NCBI RefSeq assembly: GCF_016653465.1
Contig: NZ_NHSQ01000061.1
Location: 1 to 50,336 of the forward strand
DNA length: 50,336 nt
Direction of reading: 5' to 3'
DNA from: Thiocystis minor
GTDB taxonomy: Bacteria > Pseudomonadota > Gammaproteobacteria > Chromatiales > Chromatiaceae
The notes under the pieces were generated by a model. It was not told where the DNA came from. It made no database searches and worked only from the letters and a program-made list of their open reading frames with translations. Position numbers and translations under genes: made by a program. Every line of letters starts with the position of its first letter. The first letter of the stretch is position 1. Shown piece by piece: positions 7,312-18,184 of this stretch.

Positions 7312-8709
7312 ATGACGAATGACCAGACACCAAGACATCCCTTCACCCTGAGCTTGTTCAAGGTTGCACTTGGCTCCATGCTCATCCTGACGCTGACGGC
7401 CTGCGACGGGCTCGCCCGTTTTGTCGCCAAGCCGGAACAAAAGCCAGCCGAGTCCGCGGTGGCCGAACAACCGTCTCCACCGCCGGCCGCCGAGCAGGAA
7501 CCCATCGAGAAAGTCAAGCTGAAACCCAGCCCTCTTTACGAGTGGAATGGCGATGGCCGCCGGGTGACGCGGATCGTGGTCGACACCGACAAGCAAAAGG
7601 CCCGCTTCTATGCGGGCGACGATGAGATTGGCTGGAGTACGGTCGCCACGGGCGTTGCCAAATACCCAACCCCGACCGGGCAGTTTTCGGTCATCGAGAA
7701 GGTTGAGAACAAGCGTTCCAATCTCTATGGCAAGGTCGTCGGGAAAGGCGGCCAGGTGATGAAATCGAGCGTCAAGGTCGGGCGTGATTCGATCCCCGCC
7801 GGCGGCCGTTTCGAGGGTTCCAGCATGCCCTTTTTTATGCGTCTGACCCATGACGGCGTCGGTCTGCACGCGGGGCCGATCCCGCGTCCCGGACAGCCGG
7901 CGTCCCATGGTTGCATTCGCATGCCACGTAAGCTGGCACCGGTGCTGTTCAATCATGTGACCCCGGGCACCCAGGTCGCGATCGTGGGACGCGGCCCGGA
8001 TTACGGCAATTATCTTGAAAAGCAGCGTGCCATCGCCGCAAAACAAGCCACCGAACAACGGCGGATCGCCGCGAAGAAGGCCACCGAGGCGACCAGGGTG
8101 CGGCCGGTCGCCGCTAACACCCAGCCAGCACCAACACCTGCGGATTCCGCGACAACCGCGCCCCTCGCCATGACGCCCGCTGGCGAAGCCATCGAGTCAC
8201 AGGCCGTAGCGAAAGAGGCGACCGTCCAGCCTGCCGCGCCGCCTGCGGCAAGCGAAACCCACTTGCGTGTCGATCCCGTCTCCCCGGCATCCGGTCAGCC
8301 AGTACCGTCGGTTTCCGATGTCTCGCCAATCCCGGCGACGACCGGCTTGCCTGCGTCCGCTCTGGCACCGATTGCGCCTCCCGCTCCGCCGCCAGTCTCC
8401 CCGATCTCCCCTGCGCCGACTCAGGCGGTGTCAACCCCCGTCGCGCCGGTCGGCCCAACAGCTCCGTTACCAACCGCCGCGCCGACGGAACCGACCAGTC
8501 CCTCGCCAGCGGCACCGGCACCGGCCAATCCCGCGCAGGTCGCGCCAACGACTCCGCCGCCTGTCGCGCCGTCCGGCCCGGCGTCACCGGCGCCCACGCC
8601 CGAGCACGCGGCTCCCGCCCCGGCCCCCAGCGCACCCGTGCAAACTGCTCCAACGCCGGCATCGGTCGCCCCGGCTCCGGCCAGCACGCCGGAAAACCCA
8701 GCGGGATGA
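7312..8709 (+). CDS. L,D-transpeptidase (YkuD) lipoprotein with long Pro/Ala tail
   Basis: The start at 7312 (MTNDQTP) gives a lipoprotein signal with lipobox L-T-A-C (Cys31), placing it in the envelope. The YkuD domain spans roughly residues 83-228: it begins R-R-V-T-R-I-V-V-D-T and has H186-A-G and the catalytic S198-H-G-C201-I-R-M. These enzymes make L,D (3-3) peptidoglycan crosslinks or attach proteins to peptidoglycan. A basic helix follows (K-Q-R-A-I-A-A-K-Q-A), then about 190 residues very rich in Pro, Ala, Thr and Ser with no fold. Such a tail could span or anchor in the cell wall. The stop overlaps the next gene's ATG (ATGA at 8706-8709). An upstream in-frame ATG at 7273 is less likely. 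Confidence 0.85.
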   Translation: MTNDQTPRHPFTLSLFKVALGSMLILTLTACDGLARFVAKPEQKPAESAVAEQPSPPPAAEQEPIEKVKLKPSPLYEWNGDGRRVTRIVVDTDKQKARFYAGDDEIGWSTVATGVAKYPTPTGQFSVIEKVENKRSNLYGKVVGKGGQVMKSSVKVGRDSIPAGGRFEGSSMPFFMRLTHDGVGLHAGPIPRPGQPASHGCIRMPRKLAPVLFNHVTPGTQVAIVGRGPDYGNYLEKQRAIAAKQATEQRRIAAKKATEATRVRPVAANTQPAPTPADSATTAPLAMTPAGEAIESQAVAKEATVQPAAPPAASETHLRVDPVSPASGQPVPSVSDVSPIPATTGLPASALAPIAPPAPPPVSPISPAPTQAVSTPVAPVGPTAPLPTAAPTEPTSPSPAAPAPANPAQVAPTTPPPVAPSGPASPAPTPEHAAPAPAPSAPVQTAPTPASVAPAPASTPENPAG

Positions 8710-9830
8710 GATCAGAATTTCAGCTCGAACCCGATCTCTGCCACCTGAATCATGCCGCTGTCGGACCCTGGCCCAGACGGGCGGCGGAGGCGGTCGCGCG
8801 GTTCGCCGAGGAGAACTTCCATCAGGGGTCGCTCGACTATCCGCGCTGGCTCGTCACCGAGCAGCGACTGCGCGAGCGTCTGGCCCGGCTGATCGCGGCG
8901 GACTCGCCCGACGACATCGCGCTGGCCAAGAATACCTCGGAGGCGCTGTCGATCATCGCGCACGGGCTCCCGTGGCAAGACGGCGACAACCTGGTCGGCA
9001 TCGCGCAGGAATTCCCGTCCAACCGTATCGTCTGGGAGTCATTGGCTGACCGGGGAGTGACCTGGCGTGCCCTGGATCTGGAACGGTCCAGCGATCCCGA
9101 GGCCGAGCTCATGGCGCTCTGCGACCGGCGCACGCGGATGATTGCCGTGAGTTGGGTGCAATATGGTCGCGGGCTGCGGCTCGACCTGGAGCGGATCGGG
9201 GCCTTCTGTCGCGCCAGAGACATTCTGTTCTGCGTCGACGCCATCCAGGGGCTCGGCGCCCTGCCCTTCGATCTCACGTCCAGTCAGGCGGATTTCGTGG
9301 TGGCCGACGGTCACAAATGGATGCTGGGACCAGAAGGTGTCGCCCTGCTCTATGTCCGACCCGAACGGCGCGCGACCCTGACCCTGCGTCAGTTTGGCTG
9401 GCGCATGGTCGAGCATCCCGGCGACTTCGAGCGTCCTGACTGGACACCCGCCGCCGATGCCCGGCGCTTTGAGTGCGGCAGCCCGAACCTGCTGGGCATC
9501 CATGCCCTGGAGGCCAGTCTGTCGTTGTTGGAAGAGGTCGGTCTGGAGCGGGTCTGGAGTCTGCTGCAAGCACGCACAGAACAGTTGATCGCGCTGATCG
9601 ACCAGCGCGGCTTCGAGCTACTCACCCCGCGCGACCCCGATCGACGTGCCGGCATTGTCACCTTCCGCGTGCCGGGCGCGCCCGCCGACCGGCTGTATCG
9701 CGATCTTATGCAGCGACGGGTGCTTTGTGCTCAACGGGGCGGCGGGATTCGTTTTTCGCCGCACTTCCATACCCCGCTTGACGTCATCGAAAGGGCCATG
9801 ACCATCGTCGACGATCTGCTGGACCTTTAA
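8706..9830 (+). CDS. class V aminotransferase-fold PLP enzyme
   Basis: This 374-residue fold-type I PLP enzyme is of the cysteine desulfurase/selenocysteine lyase/isopenicillin epimerase group. It has an N-terminal N-H-A-A-V-G-P, A-K-N-T-S-E-A (phosphate cup), F-C-V-D-A-I-Q (Asp178 to the pyridine nitrogen) and the Schiff-base lysine in A-D-G-H-K204-W-M-L-G-P-E-G. The C-terminal part has G-S-P-N-L-L-G-I. There is no obvious conserved catalytic cysteine loop of the NifS/SufS type, so true desulfurase activity is doubtful; aminotransferase, lyase or epimerase chemistry is equally possible. It overlaps the Ldt stop by 4 bases and is thus translationally coupled to an envelope enzyme, for no evident biochemical reason. 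Confidence 0.75.
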   Translation: MRSEFQLEPDLCHLNHAAVGPWPRRAAEAVARFAEENFHQGSLDYPRWLVTEQRLRERLARLIAADSPDDIALAKNTSEALSIIAHGLPWQDGDNLVGIAQEFPSNRIVWESLADRGVTWRALDLERSSDPEAELMALCDRRTRMIAVSWVQYGRGLRLDLERIGAFCRARDILFCVDAIQGLGALPFDLTSSQADFVVADGHKWMLGPEGVALLYVRPERRATLTLRQFGWRMVEHPGDFERPDWTPAADARRFECGSPNLLGIHALEASLSLLEEVGLERVWSLLQARTEQLIALIDQRGFELLTPRDPDRRAGIVTFRVPGAPADRLYRDLMQRRVLCAQRGGGIRFSPHFHTPLDVIERAMTIVDDLLDL

Positions 9831-9859
9831 TCCCAGAAAGAGCATTCAGCCGCCAGCGA

Positions 9860-9990
9860 CCAGCCTCCAGCCATTGGTTTATCGAGGTTTTCGCTGGTTG
9901 ATGCGTTCACCCAATGGGTGAACCTCGGCAGCTCTTGCCCAATGGCGAATGTGATGATTTCCAAGAGCTGGAGGCTGGAAGCTGGAAGCT
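9860..9990. repeat. inverted-repeat intergenic unit between convergent genes
   Basis: CCAGCCTCCAGC (9860-9871) is perfectly complementary to GCTGGAGGCTGG (9967-9978). The latter runs into further GCTGGAAGCT repeats to about 9990. Inside is a smaller hairpin, TTCACCC/GGGTGAA with a 3-base loop (9906-9922). It lies between two convergent genes, so it may act as a two-way terminator. It also looks like a dispersed REP-type unit, but copy number cannot be checked here. Confidence 0.5.
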
Positions 9991-9999
9991 CTTTTCAGG

Positions 10000-10395
10000 T
10001 CAATCGGTCTGATTCCGCTCTTCCTCCAGATCCTGGAGCAGGGTCAGCGGATCCATGACGATGCAGGAGCCGTCCGGCGCCGGGAACACGGCAACCAGAC
10101 GGCCATCCCGGGTCATGCCGGTCAGCCAGCGTTCCATGAAGACTGCGAGCGCCAGCGGCTCCGCCTCGCAATCCGACCAGTCGTCATTGGCCAGGGCATC
10201 GGCAAACTCAGGAGCGGGCCAGAAGGGAAAACAGTCCCTGCCCTCTTCATCGCTGAAAGTCACGAAACCGCCAGCGCCCTTGAGTGTCCAGACCTTGTCT
10301 TGCAAGGTCGCCTCGGTCAGAAAAAAAGTATAGCGATCAGGAGCCGGCTGGCTGAACACGCCAGATAACTCAGAGGCGGACAATGGAGCGCTCAT
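10000..10395 (-). CDS. DUF2750 family protein
   Basis: This cytosolic 131-residue protein has the DUF2750 pattern. It has an R-Y-T-F-F-L..V-W-T-L start, a central C-F-P-F-W-P-A-P-E-F-A (the family's P.WP..E.A signature), D-D-W, a helical L-A-V-F-M-E-R-W-L segment and a closing L-V-A-V-F-P-A-P-D-G. No signal peptide or membrane segment is visible. The molecular function of the family is not established. It is a single gene, convergent with the PLP enzyme across a repeat-bearing spacer. The 220 bases upstream before the next gene hold no other coding region I can support. Confidence 0.8.
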   Translation of the reverse strand: MSAPLSASELSGVFSQPAPDRYTFFLTEATLQDKVWTLKGAGGFVTFSDEEGRDCFPFWPAPEFADALANDDWSDCEAEPLALAVFMERWLTGMTRDGRLVAVFPAPDGSCIVMDPLTLLQDLEEERNQTD

Positions 10396-10617
10396 CGAAC
10401 GGGTTACCCTTTATTGCAGGTTGCGGACGCCGTGGTCACGGCATTTGACCCCGCACTGTATCAGCCGTGCGGCACGCGAGAAAGATGAACGGACCATGCA
10501 CACGTCATCCATTGCCGATCCCATCCCTTGCGCCAATCGCATCCCGAGGCTTGTCTATCCGAACCCCGGAGCCCCACAATACCGCCATCCGATCAAGAGC
10601 AAGATGAAGGTGAAGCC

Positions 10618-10710
10618 GTGAAATGGTATGGAATCCTGCTTGGGGCGATCCTGGGCATCCTCGTAGGAACGGTGATCGGTTATCTGCTGGTTCCTGGCAT
10701 GCTCAAATAA
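10618..10710 (+). CDS. putative 30-residue single-span membrane peptide
   Basis: From the GTG at 10618 (AAGG 8 bases upstream) the frame encodes 30 residues. It starts with a charged and aromatic V-K-W-Y, then a continuous hydrophobic Gly-rich helix (G-I-L-L-G-A-I-L-G-I-L-V-G-T-V-I-G-Y-L-L-V), and ends P-G-M-L-K. It is a typical small membrane peptide with GxxxG-like spacing. It ends 32 bases before glgX and probably shares its transcript. A longer frame starting at 10528 has an unconvincing N-terminus. I know no family match. Confidence 0.45.
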   Translation: MKWYGILLGAILGILVGTVIGYLLVPGMLK

Positions 10711-10742
10711 CACGTCGATGACAACATGCTGGAGCAGACACG

Positions 10743-12824
<2,082 letters not shown>

Positions 12825-12952
12825 ACCGCGCCCGGCGCGGTATGCGATGTTTATGGATTGAATCGACCCCGGAAACCGCCTTAAAACCGTCTCGCAGGCA
12901 AGCGGAATTCTGCTTACTTCAGGTTCATCCACATTTCAGGAGCAACAGGCTT

Positions 12953-13969
12953 ATGCAAATCGGAATGATCGGCCTTGGCCGGATGGGCTCGAACATGGTG
13001 CTCCGTCTGTTACGCGCGGGCCACCAGTGCGTCGTCTACGCCCGCAAGCCTGCTTCCCTGGAAGGATTGGTCGCGGAAGGCGCCATCGGCACCTCGGATC
13101 TAGCGGATTTCTGCACCAAACTGGAGAAACCGCGCCATCTCTGGATCATGGTTCCCGCCGGTGCCGTGGACTCCGTCATCAAGGGACTGCTACCTCATCT
13201 GTCGCCCGGCGACACCCTGATCGATGGCGGCAACTCCCATTATCGCGAGGATCTGGTCCGCGCCGAGCGCCTCGCGCTGGCGGGCATCCACTACGTCGAC
13301 TGCGGCACCAGCGGCGGCGTCTGGGGGCTGGAGCGCGGCTACTGCCTGATGATCGGCGGCGAGATGCCGGTCGTCGAGCGGCTCGATCCCATCTTCGCGT
13401 CCCTGGCACCCGGCGCCGGCGGCATCGAGCGCACCGCGGGCCGCTCCGGACCGGTCAGCCGCTCTGAGATGGGGTATCTCCACTGTGGACCCAATGGGGC
13501 CGGACACTTCGTCAAGATGGTCCATAATGGCATCGAATACGCCCTCATGGGTGCCTATGCGGAAGGTCTCAATCTCCTCAAGCATGCCGGGGTCGGCCGA
13601 CAGGATCGCGCGACCGACGCCGAGACCGCTCCGCTCAGCCATCCGGAACACTACCAATACGACCTCGATCTCGCCGAGGTCGCCGAGGTCTGGCGCCGCG
13701 GCAGCGTGGTCGCCTCCTGGCTGCTCGACCTGACCGCCAACGCACTGGCGGAGGATCCAGAACTGAAAGGCTTCGGCGGGCGCGTCTCGGACTCCGGCGA
13801 GGGTCGCTGGACCTGTCTCGCGGCACTCGAAACCGGAACTCCCGCCCCCTTGCTCACCACTGCGCTCTATGAGCGTTTCAGCTCCCGCGGCGAAGGCGAT
13901 TTCGCCAATCAGATCCTGTCCGCGATGCGCTATCAGTTCGGCGGGCATCACGAGAAGCCGGCGGATTGA
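12953..13969 (+). CDS. gnd: 6-phosphogluconate dehydrogenase, decarboxylating (NAD-type, short form)
   Basis: The start at 12953 has AGGAG about 10 bases upstream and begins directly with the Rossmann motif (MQIGMIGLGRMGSNMVLRLL). The 338 residues match the short GndA/YqeC-type enzymes rather than the 470-residue E. coli form. Substrate and catalytic segments G-T-S-G-G-V-W-G and N-G-A-G-H-F-V-K-M-V-H-N-G-I-E-Y are intact. It converts 6-phosphogluconate to ribulose 5-phosphate and CO2. No basic residue suited to the NADP phosphate follows the second strand closely (V-Y-A-R-K is the only candidate), so cofactor choice is inferred from the family. Confidence 0.9.
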   Translation: MQIGMIGLGRMGSNMVLRLLRAGHQCVVYARKPASLEGLVAEGAIGTSDLADFCTKLEKPRHLWIMVPAGAVDSVIKGLLPHLSPGDTLIDGGNSHYREDLVRAERLALAGIHYVDCGTSGGVWGLERGYCLMIGGEMPVVERLDPIFASLAPGAGGIERTAGRSGPVSRSEMGYLHCGPNGAGHFVKMVHNGIEYALMGAYAEGLNLLKHAGVGRQDRATDAETAPLSHPEHYQYDLDLAEVAEVWRRGSVVASWLLDLTANALAEDPELKGFGGRVSDSGEGRWTCLAALETGTPAPLLTTALYERFSSRGEGDFANQILSAMRYQFGGHHEKPAD

Positions 13970-14016
13970 TACAGCCCAATTTGGCGCGGCGGAAAAGAGA
14001 GATTCGGAGCGCGATC

Positions 14017-14214
14017 ATGAATCCCATCGAAACCCTTCGGCTCGACTGTCCCTGGTGCGCCGCGCCGATCGACATCGACGTCGACCTCAGCCCCGGCAAT
14101 CAAAGCTACGTGGAAGATTGTCAGGTCTGTTGCGCGCCCATCGTCGTGACTGTTCGACTCGGCGAAGATCCCGACGCGGAACTCCTGGTCACGCTCGCGC
14201 GGGAAGGTGACTGA
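14017..14214 (+). CDS. CPXCG motif cysteine-rich protein
   Basis: This 65-residue protein carries two paired cysteine motifs, C-P-W-C near residue 11 and C-Q-V-C-C near residue 37, as in the CPXCG zinc-ribbon family. A short acidic C-terminal half follows. The start at 14017 is chosen because CGGAG lies 7 bases upstream; an upstream in-frame ATG at 13966 overlaps gnd and adds a basic unconserved leader. Its stop is immediately followed by the maf ATG (TGA-ATG), so they are co-translated. The family is presumed to bind zinc; its function is unknown. Confidence 0.8.
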   Translation: MNPIETLRLDCPWCAAPIDIDVDLSPGNQSYVEDCQVCCAPIVVTVRLGEDPDAELLVTLAREGD

Positions 14215-14811
14215 ATGCACACCACTCAACCACCGCTGGTGCTAGCCTCGACCTCTCCCTATCGCCGCGCGCTGCTCGCGCGGTTGGGCCTGACCTTTCG
14301 CACCGCCTCACCGGATGTGGATGAGCGGCGCCGACCGGACGAGCCGCCTCAGGTGCTGGTTCTGCGCTTGGCCGAGGCCAAGGCGCGCGCGGTCGCCCCG
14401 GCGCATCCGGATGCGTTCATCATCGGCTCGGATCAGGTCGCCTGTCTCGACGACGCTGTCCTTGGAAAGCCGCTCGGCCGCGACGCGGCGATCGCGCAAC
14501 TTGAGCGCGCTTCGGGACGGAGCGTGCTTTTTCAAACCGGTCTCTGTCTGCTGGATGCCCGCAGTGGTCAGGCGCAAACGCTGGTCGAACCCTTCCGGGT
14601 GCATTTCCGCCCTCTCGGGCGGCAGCGGATCGAGGGCTATCTGGACCGCGAACAGCCCTACGACTGCGCGGGCAGTTTCAAATCGGAGGGGCTTGGGATC
14701 GCCTTGTTCGAGCGACTGGAAGGCGAGGATCCCAACGCGCTGATCGGACTGCCGATGATTCGCCTGATCCACTTGCTGGAGTCCGTCGGAATCTTCCCAC
14801 TGGGCGCATGA
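14215..14811 (+). CDS. Maf/YceF-type nucleoside triphosphate pyrophosphatase
   Basis: This 198-residue Maf-family protein hydrolyses non-canonical nucleotides to the monophosphate and PPi. It has the N-terminal L-V-L-A-S-T-S-P-Y-R-R motif, D-E with basic residues at R-P-D-E, the catalytic I-I-G-S-D-Q-V and G-K-P. The C-terminal Y-D-C-A-G-S-F-K-S-E-G-L-G-I segment is typical of the YceF subgroup (7-methyl-GTP pyrophosphatase) rather than dTTP/UTP-type Maf, which carries a Q.YDKAGAYAIQG-like motif. It directly abuts the CPXCG gene. Confidence 0.88.
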   Translation: MHTTQPPLVLASTSPYRRALLARLGLTFRTASPDVDERRRPDEPPQVLVLRLAEAKARAVAPAHPDAFIIGSDQVACLDDAVLGKPLGRDAAIAQLERASGRSVLFQTGLCLLDARSGQAQTLVEPFRVHFRPLGRQRIEGYLDREQPYDCAGSFKSEGLGIALFERLEGEDPNALIGLPMIRLIHLLESVGIFPLGA

Positions 14812-14926
14812 TTTGACGCGGCTGATTGGGGATTCACATTGCCAAACGTGGCATTGTGAACGATACTTCATGCTGCTTATGAGGGGCCCGATAGCGGGTC
14901 TTGACACCTCAAGAGGAGCCGCGAAC

Positions 14927-16513
14927 ATGCGTCCTGAATCCATTCATGCCCGTTATGCCTGGGTATTCCCCATCTCGCTTCTGGTCCTGATCGTCCTGAA
15001 CGGCTGCGCCGGCTCTGGCGGCGGCGAACGCGACAATAGCGGGCGAGACACCGTTCAGATTCAGCGCGATCCGGGCGACTCGTCAACCTTCCCGGTTCCG
15101 CCGGAGATTCAGGACAACGTGGATTTCTGGCGCCACGTCTACGGCATCTGGAGCCGGGGCGAGGTCGCGATCCACGATGACGAACACCTGGGCGTGATCT
15201 ACGAGGTCAGCAGGATCCCCGGACCGATCCAGGCCGGCTACAGCGCCTCCCAAAAAGCCTGGCTGGATTCGCGCACCGGCTATCACGCCAGTCGGCTCAA
15301 GATGCTGGAGGAGCGGGTGCGGACCGGCCAGACTTTGACTCCAAGCGATAAGGAATTACTCGCCAAGTACGAGAAGGACGGCGGCGTCGCCGCGCTCTAC
15401 GGGGCATCGGATCGGCTGCGTGCCCAGCGCGGTCTGCGCGAGCGTTTTCGGCGGAGCGTCGAGATCAGCGGCCGTTACGAACCCGCCTTTCGCGAGATCA
15501 TGAAAAGCCACGGCCTGCCCGAGGATCTGGCCTATATTCCGCATGTGGAATCGTCCTATCAAACCAATGCCAAATCCAGCGCGGGCGCTTGCGGCGTGTG
15601 GCAGTTCATGCCCGCCACCGGGCGCAGCTTCATGACCGTCAACGATCGCGTCGACGAGCGCTACGACCCCATCCTGGCCGCTGACGGCGCCGCACGTTAT
15701 CTGTCGCAGGCGCATCGCAGACTGGGTAGCTGGCCCCTCGCCATCACTTCCTACAATCACGGCCAGGGCGGTATGGCGAAGGCCAGGTCGCAACACGGCA
15801 ACGATATCGGTCGCATTGTCGAAAACTATGACGGCAAGGCATTCGGCTTTGCCTCGCGGAACTACTATGCCGAGTTCATCGCTGCCCGCGAAGTGGCCAG
15901 TAACGCCAAACGTTACTTCCCCGAAGGCGTCAACTATGAAGCGCCTTGGGCCTATGACCGTCTGGTTCTGCATCACAGCATGCCAGCCGAGCATGTGGCG
16001 CAGCACTATGGGGCGTCCGCCAGCCGCCTTGCGGATCTGAACCTGCATTGGCGTGGCGCGGTCCGCGATGGAAGCGCCTTCCTGCCCGCCGGCAGCACCG
16101 TCTGGCTACCGCAAGGCTCCATGAAGCGCGTTGCAAGCCAGCCTCCGCCGATCTCGGCTCCGATCCTGCTGGCGCGTGAGCCCAAGGCGGCGCCGAGGCA
16201 GGAAAAATTCCAACCCACCGTTGCGATGGCCAAAACATCTCCATCCAAAACGAAACCGACGCCCGCGACACGAACGGCGTCAAACACAAAGAAGCCCGCG
16301 CCAGAGCCACGGATCGCGGCCAACAAGGCGAAACCGAAGCCTGAGACACGGACAACCAACGAGGTCCGTTATCATGTCGTGAAACCGCAGGAAACGCTCT
16401 ATCGGGTGGCGCTGCTGAACGGCCTGTCTGTCGCCGAACTGCGTCGCCTCAACAAAATGAGTTCGAACGACAACAACATTCAAGCAGGGCAGAAGCTGAA
16501 AGTCGGCATTTGA
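14927..16513 (+). CDS. mltD: membrane-bound lytic murein transglycosylase D-like lipoprotein
   Basis: The start at 14927 has AGAGGAG 8 bases upstream; the longer frame from a TTG at 14813 adds 38 unlikely residues. About 528 residues: lipoprotein signal with V-L-N-G-C27, and an SLT domain at about 190-330. The catalytic Glu208 is in I-P-H-V-E-S-S-Y, followed by A-C-G-V-W-Q-F-M-P-A-T-G-R and Y-N-H-G-Q-G-G. A Lys/Thr/Pro-rich linker leads to one C-terminal LysM repeat (Y-H-V-V-K-P-Q-E-T-L-Y to the end). It cleaves glycan strands to 1,6-anhydro-muramyl products. E. coli MltD has two LysM repeats; only one is seen here. A strong terminator follows. Confidence 0.9.
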   Translation: MRPESIHARYAWVFPISLLVLIVLNGCAGSGGGERDNSGRDTVQIQRDPGDSSTFPVPPEIQDNVDFWRHVYGIWSRGEVAIHDDEHLGVIYEVSRIPGPIQAGYSASQKAWLDSRTGYHASRLKMLEERVRTGQTLTPSDKELLAKYEKDGGVAALYGASDRLRAQRGLRERFRRSVEISGRYEPAFREIMKSHGLPEDLAYIPHVESSYQTNAKSSAGACGVWQFMPATGRSFMTVNDRVDERYDPILAADGAARYLSQAHRRLGSWPLAITSYNHGQGGMAKARSQHGNDIGRIVENYDGKAFGFASRNYYAEFIAAREVASNAKRYFPEGVNYEAPWAYDRLVLHHSMPAEHVAQHYGASASRLADLNLHWRGAVRDGSAFLPAGSTVWLPQGSMKRVASQPPPISAPILLAREPKAAPRQEKFQPTVAMAKTSPSKTKPTPATRTASNTKKPAPEPRIAANKAKPKPETRTTNEVRYHVVKPQETLYRVALLNGLSVAELRRLNKMSSNDNNIQAGQKLKVGI

Positions 16514-16579
16514 ACCACGCCCACCCGACCGGCGTTAGAAACGCCTCCCTGACAAGCCTCGATTGATCGTCCGTCAGTA

Positions 16580-16608
16580 GATAAAGGGGCGCCTGGCGCC
16601 CCTTTATC
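16580..16608. terminator. bidirectional intrinsic terminator
   Basis: A perfect 14-bp inverted repeat (GATAAAGGGGCGCC at 16580-16593 and its complement at 16595-16608) with a one-base centre has A-rich and T-rich outer ends. It lies between the convergent mltD and rubrerythrin genes, so it should stop transcription from both sides. Confidence 0.85.
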
Positions 16609-16636
16609 CCGACGATCCGAATGGTGACCGGGATGG

Positions 16637-17056
16637 TCAGGCATCAAGATTATCGAGCGCTTTCTGGAAGCGGTTTGCATGGGAACGTTCCGCTTTCGCG
16701 AGTGTCTCGAACCAATCGGCAACTTCGTCGAAACCCTCTTCACGCGCCGTTTTGGCCATCCCTGGATACATATCGGTATATTCGTGGGTCTCTCCGGCGA
16801 TCGCCGCTTTCAGGTTCGCGCCAGTGGGACCGATCGGTAAGCCGGTTGCAGGATCGCCGACGGCTTCGAGATATTCCAGATGACCATGTGCATGACCGGT
16901 TTCGCCCTCCGCCGTGGAACGGAAGACGGCAGCCACATCGTTATAGCCTTCAACATCCGCCTTCGCTGCAAAATAGAGATAACGCCGATTCGCCTGCGAC
17001 TCCCCCGCGAACGCTTCTTTGAGGCTGTTCTCAGTTTTGCTGCCTTTGAGTTCCAT
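16637..17056 (-). CDS. rubrerythrin (ferritin-like diiron domain only)
   Basis: The start at 17056 has GAGGAAATC just upstream, giving 139 residues. The four-helix diiron domain shows the expected ligands in order: E-A-F-A-G-E-S, then [20 protein letters not shown], and [10 protein letters not shown]. The C-terminal rubredoxin domain of classical rubrerythrin (CxxC pairs) is absent, so an external electron donor is needed. These proteins reduce hydrogen peroxide in anaerobes and microaerobes. It is divergent from cpdA and convergent with mltD. Confidence 0.9.
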   Translation of the reverse strand: MELKGSKTENSLKEAFAGESQANRRYLYFAAKADVEGYNDVAAVFRSTAEGETGHAHGHLEYLEAVGDPATGLPIGPTGANLKAAIAGETHEYTDMYPGMAKTAREEGFDEVADWFETLAKAERSHANRFQKALDNLDA

Positions 17057-17229
17057 GTTTGATTTCCTCGTGATGGACGACATTTAGGTGGCGTTGCGAT
17101 GGGTACAATAGGGGTCGGCGTCGGATGAAAGAAATTGTTTGTTCCAATGACGCCGATAGACTTACTTTATAAAGCATCGAGCAACAGACTGTCCCTATCG
17201 CACCCTGGCGAATTGAACTGGAAGCACAC

Positions 17230-18099
17230 ATGTCGGAAACCAAGCCATCGCAATTGTCGCCTACTCGGGAAGCAGGCGTGCTCCAGGCTTTTCATGCCGA
17301 CAAGGCTCCTCCCGCGCCTTCGCGATTGTTGCAACTGACCGACCTCCATCTATTCGCGGAACCCACGGGGCGTCTGCTTGGAATCACGACCCGGTCAAGC
17401 TTCCAGGCCGTGATGGCACTGGCGCTTTCAGGAGGGCAGGCGGCGCATGCCCTGATCCTGACTGGCGATCTCGTCCACGATGAATCCCCTGCCGGTTACC
17501 GTTATCTGCGCCAAGCTCTCGACGAAACCGGATTACCCTATTACTGCATTGCGGGAAACCATGATCGTCGGGATCTCATGAAAAAATATCTCGGCAGCGC
17601 GGCGGTGGATCCCCTTGGCATCCGGCGACTCAATTCCTGGAATCTCATCTTTCTGGATTCACTGGACCCCGGTCGCAACAGCGGGCATCTGGGTCGGGAA
17701 CAACTGGACCGTCTTATCGATCTGCTATCGGACAACAAGGCACCAACACTGCTCTTTCTCCATCATCACCCGATGCCTATTCAGAGTGCCTGGATGGATA
17801 CCATGGGCGCTGAAAACGGTGCCGACTTGCTCGGGATCTGCGAGCGCAACCCCCAGGTCAAGGCGGTGGTTTTCGGTCACATTCATCAGGCGTTTTCAGA
17901 TTTTCGAGGCGGTTGCCGGATTCTTGGAACCCCCTCTACCTGCATTCAGTTTCTGCCGGGGAGCATTGATTTCGCAGCCGATAATCGTTCACCCGGTTAT
18001 CGGGAACTGACGATCTATCCGGATGGCCGCCTCGCGACCCATGTCGAGCGACTTGCTGGATTACACGAGTTACCCCTTGCGCACGCCAAGGGGTATTGA
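17230..18099 (+). CDS. cpdA: 3',5'-cyclic-AMP phosphodiesterase CpdA
   Basis: This class III cyclic nucleotide phosphodiesterase of 289 residues hydrolyses cAMP to AMP. All calcineurin-like metal motifs are present: Q-L-T-D-L-H-L, T-G-D-L-V-H-D, A-G-N-H-D-R-R, L-H-H-H-P-M-P and G-H-I-H-Q. The T-P-S-T-C-I-Q-F and P-G-Y-R segments near the end are typical of CpdA. The first 30 residues are poorly conserved and may belong to a longer start than the true one, since E. coli CpdA begins near the R-L-L-Q-L-T-D strand. The gene is single and divergent from rubrerythrin. Confidence 0.9.
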   Translation: MSETKPSQLSPTREAGVLQAFHADKAPPAPSRLLQLTDLHLFAEPTGRLLGITTRSSFQAVMALALSGGQAAHALILTGDLVHDESPAGYRYLRQALDETGLPYYCIAGNHDRRDLMKKYLGSAAVDPLGIRRLNSWNLIFLDSLDPGRNSGHLGREQLDRLIDLLSDNKAPTLLFLHHHPMPIQSAWMDTMGAENGADLLGICERNPQVKAVVFGHIHQAFSDFRGGCRILGTPSTCIQFLPGSIDFAADNRSPGYRELTIYPDGRLATHVERLAGLHELPLAHAKGY

Positions 18100-18184
18100 A
18101 CCGCTTTCGCACATGGAGAGTAGTGCGGATGCCGATCCCGATACAACCGCACACGAAAACCAGACGGCGTCATCGCCGAATCGT

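Noticed and set aside
8114-9049. Arg/Pro/Ala-rich frames on both strands over the L,D-transpeptidase tail
   Set aside because: They arise from the GC-rich Pro/Ala coding of the tail. Frame use by lipobox, YkuD motif and overlap with the PLP gene supports the called frame.
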